Source of the DNA: a virus
DNA length: 21,190 bases
Direction: 5' to 3' (one strand)
Virus record (IMG/VR): IMGVR_UViG_3300008108_007865
Coordinates: 1 to 21,190 of that record
In this document: positions 12,941 to 18,633 of the stretch, in pieces
Numbering within the stretch: position 1 is the first letter of the stretch
Layout of the letters: each line of letters opens with the position of its first letter
The notes under the pieces: generated by a model
Seen by the model: only the letters and a program-made list of their open reading frames with translations
Database searches by the model: none
Told to the model about the DNA's origin: nothing
Position numbers and translations under genes: made by a program

Positions 12941-14053
12941 TTAGCTGACCTTTAGAGTTTTTCCTAAAGTCGAGATTGCAGCCTTCTTATTAGATACAAT
13001 AACTGTCTCTACTGCAAAGTTTACATCTGTATAATTTACGATAGAGAAGGCATTCTGCCAGTTAGCAGCTGATGCATAAAGAGGCTTGTAAAGAGGCTTG
13101 AGATTACAAGCACATCCGTTCTCATAGACACGAATAATACGCTCTTCTTGTGTTCCGATAGATGGAATACGCTGAGTAGTCATACCAACACGGTGAGTAT
13201 GATTAGCCATGATCGAGGTAAACCACTTCTCAAAGAGACCGCGAGCTGAATAACCACCGTGACGACGAACAACGTCGCCATGCATGACTATAAAGCCAGG
13301 TACTACCTCTACATAGTCAACAAGCTCAACCCTACTCCACGACGCTTGCGGTAGGAAGACTGACTTATACGAGAGTTTATCTTTGATCTCAGGGAGCTCA
13401 GCAATCTCACCAATACGATCGCTCAAATATCTCCACCAACGACCCTCATTACCATCACCGGAGTGATTAGAGTTAGTCTCATAGATCTTGGTACCAAAAG
13501 GTGCAGTGATATCATGAAGCTGTTTAAGGAACTTATGGTATGCTTCACGCTCTTTAAGTAGAGAGCAAGTATAGCGAACGTCCTTTGGATAACGGCTAAT
13601 AGCAAACATGTCCAACGTATCGCCGTTTAATACAACAGTAGAAGGTTTAATCTCCTTTACCGCTTGAAGAAAGATATCAAGTACATTCCAGTCTTCAGTA
13701 CCAAAGTGACAGTCACCAAGAACAAGTGCATACTTATTAGGCGTTTCATTTACCTGTGGAGCTGGCGGGGTATCGTAATGAATAGGAGCAAGCTGAAGGA
13801 TAAAGTCCTTAAGATCCTCAATAGCATCTTCTGGTGCATTGTCGATTGCTCGCGTATAGGGTACTGGAGGAGCAAAATCATAATCAGATTGATCTTCTAC
13901 TTGCACTGATGTACGTGTTGGTCTACGTCTATCCATAACCCAGTCCCAGACCGTAGACGGCTTGGAATCGAGAATGGCAGCTATTTCTTTAAAGCTGCAT
14001 CCCTCACGGCGTAGTTCTTTTGCTTGCTGTACTTTTGATGTTTGGTCTGTCAT
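12941..14053 (-). CDS. HTH-metallophosphoesterase fusion
   Basis: This encodes 370 residues. Residues 5-44 (QQAKELRREGCSFKEIAAIL, DSKPSTVWDWVM) form a resolvase-like helix-turn-helix. A linker of about 60 residues follows. The calcineurin-like domain has LVLGDCHFGTED (Asp114, His116), VLNGDTLDMF (Asp145), TNSNHSGDG (Asn196, His197), VMHGDVV (His258) and ANHTHRVG (His285, His287). Two sites differ from consensus: NSNHSGD replaces GNHD and ANHTH replaces GHTH, but the metal-binding residues remain. Phosphodiesterase activity is likely, and DNA binding is inferred from the HTH. The codons are GC-richer than most of the window (28 of 60 in bases 13261-13320). Similar fusions occur in other large phages as I recall; their role is unclear. 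Confidence 0.85.
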   Translation of the reverse strand: MTDQTSKVQQAKELRREGCSFKEIAAILDSKPSTVWDWVMDRRRPTRTSVQVEDQSDYDFAPPVPYTRAIDNAPEDAIEDLKDFILQLAPIHYDTPPAPQVNETPNKYALVLGDCHFGTEDWNVLDIFLQAVKEIKPSTVVLNGDTLDMFAISRYPKDVRYTCSLLKEREAYHKFLKQLHDITAPFGTKIYETNSNHSGDGNEGRWWRYLSDRIGEIAELPEIKDKLSYKSVFLPQASWSRVELVDYVEVVPGFIVMHGDVVRRHGGYSARGLFEKWFTSIMANHTHRVGMTTQRIPSIGTQEERIIRVYENGCACNLKPLYKPLYASAANWQNAFSIVNYTDVNFAVETVIVSNKKAAISTLGKTLKVS

Positions 14054-14089
14054 ATATTTAAAAGGATGTTATTTTATGTTTTTGATTAA

Positions 14090-14224
14090 TCAACTCTTAA
14101 TTATGTTTACGGCTGTAAAGAGCGCTGCATAAACAATAGTTGTAATAAAAAAGAGAAGAATGGTCCAACATATTGCTTCAACTAATATAGCAGGTTTATT
14201 TTCATTATCGGGATTTAATTTCAT
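14090..14224 (-). CDS. Small membrane protein, 44 residues
   Basis: ATG 14224 gives MKLNPDNENKPAILVEAICW then TILLFFITTIVYAALFTAVN and IIKS. A polar ten-residue N-terminus precedes one long hydrophobic segment (about 12-39). Upstream in-frame sequence (to 14380) is the two tRNA genes read as protein and must be excluded. The gene begins 12 bases after tRNA-Tyr ends. It has no Shine-Dalgarno and no recognised family; it is a typical phage accessory membrane peptide. Confidence 0.55.
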   Translation of the reverse strand: MKLNPDNENKPAILVEAICWTILLFFITTIVYAALFTAVNIIKS

Positions 14225-14236
14225 AAAAATAATAAA

Positions 14237-14322
14237 TGGTGGGTGTGGATGGATTCGAACCAACTCAACCAATGGTAACAGATTTACAGTCTGCTGCGAC
14301 TCTCCAGCTTCGCCGCACACCC
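14237..14322 (-). tRNA. tRNA-Tyr (anticodon GTA)
   Basis: The acceptor stem GGGTGTG/CACACCC is perfect, followed by A73 and an encoded CCA. The anticodon region CAGACTGTAAATCTG gives loop CTGTAAA with anticodon GTA. A long variable arm (TTACCATTGGTTGAG) shows a class II tRNA, as expected for bacterial tRNA-Tyr. The T arm has TTCGAAT. It lies four bases downstream of the tRNA-Met gene. Confidence 0.9.
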
Positions 14323-14326
14323 AAAT

Positions 14327-14401
14327 TGGTAGCGGGTGTGGGAATCGAACCCACCTAAAGAGGCTTATGAGACCCCCCAATTCCCAGAATTGTAACCCGC
14401 A
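14327..14401 (-). tRNA. tRNA-Met (anticodon CAT), initiator-like
   Basis: Fixing the register by the encoded CCA (14327-14329), A73 is preceded by T72, and base 1 is T, so pair 1-72 is a T-T mismatch while 2-7 pair perfectly with 66-71 (GCGGGT/ACCCGC). T8, A9, D stem CAAT/ATTG, anticodon stem GGGGT/GCCTC around loop CTCATAA, and T stem GTGGG/CCCAC around TTCGATT all fold. An unpaired 1-72 and A11-T24 are known marks of bacterial initiator tRNAs. Against this, only two of the three conserved G-C pairs next to the anticodon loop are present (T31-G39 replaces the third). An elongator Met or CAT-Ile tRNA remains possible. Confidence 0.8.
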
Positions 14402-14449
14402 ATTTATAATTAATATATTACTATACTATTTTATTATATTCAAGCTTTT

Positions 14450-15154
14450 TTATACCTTTATATAAAAAAAGCCGTGCTTATCCTTACACTTTGTAGGATC
14501 AACAATAAACATGGTAATGGTCTTACGTAAGAAGCGTGTAAGCTCTACAGAATGCCAAGATTCTTCACTTCTACGAAATATTGTTGCTCTGTTGCCTTGT
14601 GCTTTCACTTCTTTTACCGCTGTAAAGCTTTCATCAGCGTTTTTAATTAATAAATCCGTGCCTGGCATAGGTAAGTATTGTACCCTACCATCTACCGCAC
14701 CAAAAGATGGGAAATATATAATCATCGAAACATACTTAGAAATATTATCAGTATGTGGCTCTAAAGCTTGGCGGTTTTCATGTGGCAAATCCCAACAATA
14801 ATCACACATCCACCCTATATCACCATCAACTTCTACATTGAATTTATTCAAAATATTTTCAGCTAATTCTCTGGTAAAGATTTGTGAGAAAGTTTTGTAT
14901 AGATTTTTTGCTTCGGGATTAGGATTCGACGTTTCAAGATCAAAAGCTGTTTTGATAAATCGATACTTCCACTTCATAAAGTCATGAAACCCTATATCCG
15001 TGTGTTCAGGAAAATAGCGATTTAATTGACGGTAAAATTCTTTGGGTAAAAAGTCATCAATTACAACATGTTGAAAAGGGTATTCTTCTACCTTTGTCTC
15101 ATTTATCTTCTGCGTAATGAAACTACGCACTTCATCTGCTTTATCTGCAGCCAT
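14450..15154 (-). CDS. 2-oxoglutarate/Fe(II)-dependent oxygenase (prolyl hydroxylase-like)
   Basis: This encodes 234 residues. The iron-binding facial triad is visible as LEPHTDNISKYVSMIIYFP (His134, Asp136) and SWHSVE (His201), with Arg210 (RFLRKTITMF) as the expected 2-oxoglutarate ligand. The N-terminus EEYPFQHVVIDDFLPKEFYR matches the P4H-type opening 'xPFxHxxIDxFLPxxxxxxL'. It therefore hydroxylates a protein, nucleotide or small molecule using O2 and 2-oxoglutarate. Such enzymes are frequent in marine T4-like phages, with unknown substrates. The gene lies upstream of the tRNA-Met/Tyr pair and 13 bases downstream of the metallopeptidase. No Shine-Dalgarno is seen before the start. Confidence 0.88.
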   Translation of the reverse strand: MAADKADEVRSFITQKINETKVEEYPFQHVVIDDFLPKEFYRQLNRYFPEHTDIGFHDFMKWKYRFIKTAFDLETSNPNPEAKNLYKTFSQIFTRELAENILNKFNVEVDGDIGWMCDYCWDLPHENRQALEPHTDNISKYVSMIIYFPSFGAVDGRVQYLPMPGTDLLIKNADESFTAVKEVKAQGNRATIFRRSEESWHSVELTRFLRKTITMFIVDPTKCKDKHGFFYIKV

Positions 15155-15167
15155 ATAATAAGATTTA

Positions 15168-16055
15168 TTACTGTATGTAATTAAAAGCTAGATTATTTTT
15201 CTCAAAATAATCTTTTGCTTGATCGATCATTTCACGTGAAAGGTTTACCATCTTTAATTGATACTCTCTACGCAATTTTGGATCTCTACTCATAACAGAA
15301 AAGAACTCTTCTCTATGCGAGATAGGTGCAGGTAAAGGCAATTCTTTATATTTTAAATAATTCTCTGGAGGTGTTTTCGCAAAAACTTCTATGCTCTTTA
15401 AGAATGTTTCGAGCTTAATAGTATAATATCTTATTACATTACTTGCTTTATTTTTAGCAATTTCATCTTCAATAACTTTTAAATGACTATTAAATGCCTT
15501 ACGGATCTGTGCTACAAGACCACCGATAGTCGCTTCTCTCTCCATAGGCTCACTATAATAAGCAGCTTTTCTCTTTGGACCGAATTGCTTTGCTGTTACA
15601 GCACGTGAATATGCTGTCGACATTTTTTTATAATGCTGTACAGCGTGTATCGTTTCATGAGTAATCGTCTCGTGTATATACGATGACGATTCGTATTTCA
15701 AGTTATTATGATATAAGAAAATCTCATTACCGTCATCAAAATATACACCACCGTCACTACCCTTACTATTAAACACAACAAAGACGTTTACAGTGCGCTT
15801 TTCTTTTGTAGAGCGATCTCTAATGTGAATAGGTCCAAGAAAGTCATACCGTGGTTTGAGCTTGTTAGATTCTGGCTCAATATTAAGTTTTTGATATAGT
15901 GATGGACTGAGAGGTTCAGATATTTTTTTAATACCCTCAGAATCCAAGCTCTGCATTTTTTTAACATATTTTGCAGCGAGTCTATCTACCTGGGTTTGTT
16001 CTGTCTTATTGAGCGCAAACACTCGCTTTTCAACAAAAAATTCCTTAAAGTTCAT
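15168..16055 (-). CDS. HEXXH metallopeptidase with virion-targeting-like leader
   Basis: This encodes 295 residues. The leader MNFKEFFVEK resembles T4 capsid-targeting sequences such as MKTYQEFIAE, with a possible prohead-protease site after Glu9 (FVE). The catalytic segment is YIHETITHETIHAVQHYKKM, with HETIH at 133-137 as zinc ligands and catalytic Glu. EPMEREATIG (about 169-178) offers the downstream Glu ligand expected in gluzincin-type proteins. The C-terminal 100 residues are helical and basic. It is probably a zinc peptidase packaged in the head or acting during assembly; the target is unknown. It is divergent from the phosphoribosyltransferase-like gene, with 46 bases between. Confidence 0.8.
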   Translation of the reverse strand: MNFKEFFVEKRVFALNKTEQTQVDRLAAKYVKKMQSLDSEGIKKISEPLSPSLYQKLNIEPESNKLKPRYDFLGPIHIRDRSTKEKRTVNVFVVFNSKGSDGGVYFDDGNEIFLYHNNLKYESSSYIHETITHETIHAVQHYKKMSTAYSRAVTAKQFGPKRKAAYYSEPMEREATIGGLVAQIRKAFNSHLKVIEDEIAKNKASNVIRYYTIKLETFLKSIEVFAKTPPENYLKYKELPLPAPISHREEFFSVMSRDPKLRREYQLKMVNLSREMIDQAKDYFEKNNLAFNYIQ

Positions 16056-16083
16056 TTAATATTATTTAGTAAATACTAGAGGT

Positions 16084-16091
16084 TATAAATA
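16084..16091 (+). promoter_or_regulatory. TATAAATA upstream of the phosphoribosyltransferase-like gene
   Basis: This is an exact T4-like late promoter core in the 46-base divergent gap, ten bases before the plus-strand ATG. It shares the arrangement TATAAATA-N5-GTAATATG with the site at 12903-12910. A weaker ACTAAATA on the minus strand (16063-16070) precedes the metallopeptidase. Confidence 0.5.
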
Positions 16092-16101
16092 TAATTGTAA
16101 T

Positions 16102-17211
16102 ATGCGGAACTTCAAGAATTATTTTTTTTCGGAAAATATTTATAGAGATAAAGATTCTGGTAAGCTGATCTATAAAGTTAATCCGAAAGAAATAGCCAAA
16201 CTCGGTGCATTTCTTGATGATAATCAGCAATTAGTAGCAAAAGAAATATTTTTAAATACAACGGTAAAAGGAAATATGTCTACTTATATTCCTACAAAGC
16301 AAGCAAAAATGTTTATTGGTTATGATGTTTATTCTACTACGTCAGGTGAGGGAAAAGAAGTAAGAAATAGTGTATATGCAACAGTAAAAGGATCAAGTAA
16401 TTTATATAAAGGTGCAGGGTACGATAAGCCATTTCAAGCTATACCAAAAGAGGATTATGAGATGTTAATAACGAGAGCAGTTGATGCATTTATCGGCACT
16501 GTAACTGCACCATACGACTTTATCTTGTATCCGTCAAGTAGATCGTCGCACGCACAAGATATTGCTGAAACGATAGCTAACAAATTAAAAACAAAATTCT
16601 CAAGTGGTATAATGCAAAAGCGAGCACAAAATTGCTCAGTACAGAAAATACCCAAAAAGCTCGTTACACCAGATACAATGAAAGAAGTTGTCCGTATTAA
16701 TGAGCTTGTTGAAAAAACTGTTTCTTTAATTGAAAAATTTGCAAATACTACGTTAAGTAGTGAATCAAAAAATAAAGTCACACAATTTTTAACAGATGCG
16801 CTTGTTGATTTTCTTTATACAAAAGCAACAACCGTTGAACCCAATACAGAATTCTCTACTGCATCACACCTCCGTTCTACTTTTAATGAAGCAATTTTTA
16901 AAGACGCAGTTGACACTTTAAACGCTGGCAGCTTTATACCAGAGCTACAAGGTAAACTTACAGGATTTAAGATGAGCGGGCATCTTGATGCATACAGCGA
17001 TTCACATTTTGTTCTTGATGAACTTATTCAGCAATTAAGCCAATACATGGGCAATGCTAAATCGAGAGAATGGATAGGAGCTACAAGAATTCTCGCTGTC
17101 GATGATAATATTAACAGTGGTGATATGTATAAACAACTCTCGCCACTTGGTAATACTTTAAAATATTGTGATTATTTCTTTCTGATGAAAGATTTAAAAT
17201 ATAAGATCTAA
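16102..17211 (+). CDS. Phosphoribosyltransferase-like protein with virion-targeting-like leader
   Basis: This encodes 369 residues. The leader MRNFKNYFFSEN looks like a T4 capsid-targeting sequence (F-x-x-F-F-S-E). The type I PRTase features are split by a long insert. YDFILYPSSRSSHAQDIAET (about 138-156) is the strand and first loop. About 175 residues later comes RILAVDDNINSGDMYKQL (329-346), the PRPP-binding motif (hhhhDDxxxxG). Enzymes of this fold transfer phosphoribosyl groups to bases or release them, but the base-binding hood cannot be identified, so activity is unproven. The insert (about 170-320) is helical. It is one of three plus-strand genes and has its own TATAAATA. Its stop overlaps the convergent gene at 17208 by four bases. 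Confidence 0.75.
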   Translation: MRNFKNYFFSENIYRDKDSGKLIYKVNPKEIAKLGAFLDDNQQLVAKEIFLNTTVKGNMSTYIPTKQAKMFIGYDVYSTTSGEGKEVRNSVYATVKGSSNLYKGAGYDKPFQAIPKEDYEMLITRAVDAFIGTVTAPYDFILYPSSRSSHAQDIAETIANKLKTKFSSGIMQKRAQNCSVQKIPKKLVTPDTMKEVVRINELVEKTVSLIEKFANTTLSSESKNKVTQFLTDALVDFLYTKATTVEPNTEFSTASHLRSTFNEAIFKDAVDTLNAGSFIPELQGKLTGFKMSGHLDAYSDSHFVLDELIQQLSQYMGNAKSREWIGATRILAVDDNINSGDMYKQLSPLGNTLKYCDYFFLMKDLKYKI

Positions 17212-17402
17212 ATTAGCTGTGAGACTAATTGCTCTATCTCTCTGTCGAGCTCTTCAAGCTCTTCCTCAATACTATTAAGCTCATTCAATAGCATAGTAGC
17301 TTTGTCTTTATCAATGTGAAAAGCGTCAAGAATATCATCTTGCATCTTCTTTACATTATCCTTTGTTTCTGCAACTTCTGCCAGTTCTTTATATATGTTC
17401 AT
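17208..17402 (-). CDS. Small coiled-coil protein
   Basis: This encodes 64 residues, strongly acidic and helical. The C-terminal half ATMLLNELNSIEEELEELDR followed by EIEQLVSQLI has heptad spacing of Leu and Ile, predicting a coiled coil. No other motif is seen. The start ATG (17402) overlaps the preceding stop, and the 3' end overlaps the convergent plus-strand gene. It could be a dimeric adaptor or scaffold; no function is assigned. Confidence 0.68.
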   Translation of the reverse strand: MNIYKELAEVAETKDNVKKMQDDILDAFHIDKDKATMLLNELNSIEEELEELDREIEQLVSQLI

Positions 17403-17578
17403 TTAAGTATAATTTGTTTGTTGGTCATGAGGTTTGTAACACGATAATTACGCTCTTCTACCGGGTAGTACAAGCTATATTTTGCGTAATATTTCTTTAC
17501 TTCGTCCATTGTTTTGAATGGCGACAACATAACGTCGTACCATGCACATTTCACTCCTCTGCGTTCTACTTTATACAT
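17399..17578 (-). CDS. Hypothetical small protein
   Basis: I chose ATG 17578 (MYKVERRGVKCAWYDVMLSP), giving 59 residues; the longer frame lies inside the RNA ligase gene. It is basic and Tyr-rich (YYAKYSLYYPVEERNYRVTN), with strand-like alternation at the C-terminus. No family is recognised. It starts one base after the RNA ligase stop (TAATATG), consistent with coupling. Confidence 0.65.
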   Translation of the reverse strand: MYKVERRGVKCAWYDVMLSPFKTMDEVKKYYAKYSLYYPVEERNYRVTNLMTNKQIILK

Positions 17579-17579
17579 A

Positions 17580-18593
17580 TTAGTCTTTATAGTTTCTATT
17601 GATAAGTTTAAACCCAAGTGGTCTCCGTGATTCAAATGAACGCGGGTAGCTTGAAGGTCTCACAACAATACCTTCTGCCTCCCAACCACTAGCATATTTT
17701 TGCTTGTCCGCAAGTTCTTGTAGTTTTTGCAATGGGTCTGTCCATAACTTAATAGTAGATGCTACTTCTAGTTTTGCAATCAAAGGTACGACATCACATT
17801 TAAGTTCATTTTCACAAAAATTCTTCATTACATCATATGACATATAAATACCACCTGTTTTGATTTGAAAAACAAATATACGTACATCTTCGAGCTTGAG
17901 CGGGTTTCCTTGAATACCATTACCTGTTAATTCACCTTGAATAACACCTGTAAAGCTTTGTGGTATGTTTAGCTTTCTGGCTGCTTTCCAGAAAGCTGAG
18001 TTTTCTGTATCCTTCTTTGATAGATTTCTTGAGCATACTTGTGTTATTTTACCTTCTTCAACTATTATTGTAATACTACTACCGTCAATCTTCTGTGTTA
18101 TAGTGACTTCAGGTTCACTATGCAAGACTTTTTGCACGAGCTCTGGATCATTTAATCCATTATCCTCATCTGTCTTTGAGGCAAGACTTGTAGGAAAATC
18201 ACCGACATTTTCACCAGCAAGATGAGCTGGTATTTCTTTTACATATTTTTTAATGCCAAGAAGCTCGGTTAAATTTTCCCCTACAACAGTTGTTTCGGTA
18301 AATTGTGGTGTAAACTCACTCAAAGAAACAACCAATCCTGAACTATATTCACCACGAAGTTTGATGTTTTTGATTCGAATAGGTTTATCGGGGTTATTTT
18401 TATCAGCTAAGAAATCTGACCAATGGTAGCGTGGTACTATACTATCAATGGTAATGAAGATGACTTTATCACCTTCTTTATGAATTCCTTTCTTAACCAC
18501 TGTTTGCCACCCGAGAACTTCTGCAATTTCTAAAGAATCAGCATTCGGATGCTTTCTAATATTTTTGATTATCTCAATAGATGCGAGCTTCAT
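17580..18593 (-). CDS. RNA ligase, DRB0094 (Rnl5) family
   Basis: This encodes 337 residues. The N-terminal 110 residues form the OB-fold module of this family (IIKNIRKHPNADSLEIAEVL then WQTVVKKGIHKEGDKVIFI), which resembles the tRNA-binding domain of synthetases. The nucleotidyltransferase domain follows: motif I TQKIDGSSITI with Lys168, motif III CSRN (Arg189), QGEL with Glu221, motif IV EGIVVRP (Glu307) and motif V GFKLIN (Lys329). In family members the OB domain is N-terminal, as here, in contrast to Rnl2. The enzyme seals 3'-OH/5'-phosphate RNA ends, possibly also with DNA 3'-OH. This is the second RNA ligase in the window and belongs to a different family from the one at 9398-10483. Confidence 0.9.
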   Translation of the reverse strand: MKLASIEIIKNIRKHPNADSLEIAEVLGWQTVVKKGIHKEGDKVIFITIDSIVPRYHWSDFLADKNNPDKPIRIKNIKLRGEYSSGLVVSLSEFTPQFTETTVVGENLTELLGIKKYVKEIPAHLAGENVGDFPTSLASKTDEDNGLNDPELVQKVLHSEPEVTITQKIDGSSITIIVEEGKITQVCSRNLSKKDTENSAFWKAARKLNIPQSFTGVIQGELTGNGIQGNPLKLEDVRIFVFQIKTGGIYMSYDVMKNFCENELKCDVVPLIAKLEVASTIKLWTDPLQKLQELADKQKYASGWEAEGIVVRPSSYPRSFESRRPLGFKLINRNYKD

Positions 18594-18633
18594 GCTCTAT
18601 ATCATAGCAGCAAATACTAGTGAATCAAGCTTT

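Noticed and set aside
14227-14380. N-terminal extension of the small membrane protein at 14090-14224.
   Set aside because: The extension is tRNA-Met and tRNA-Tyr read as protein; ATG 14224 lies just after the tRNA-Tyr 3' end.
14402-14449. A sigma70-like promoter (TTGAAT, 17 bases, TAATAT) before the tRNA-Met gene.
   Set aside because: Only four of six matches in each box in a region nearly all A and T; not distinguishable from chance.
17843-17850. TATAAATA on the plus strand.
   Set aside because: It lies antisense inside the RNA ligase gene with no plus-strand gene following.
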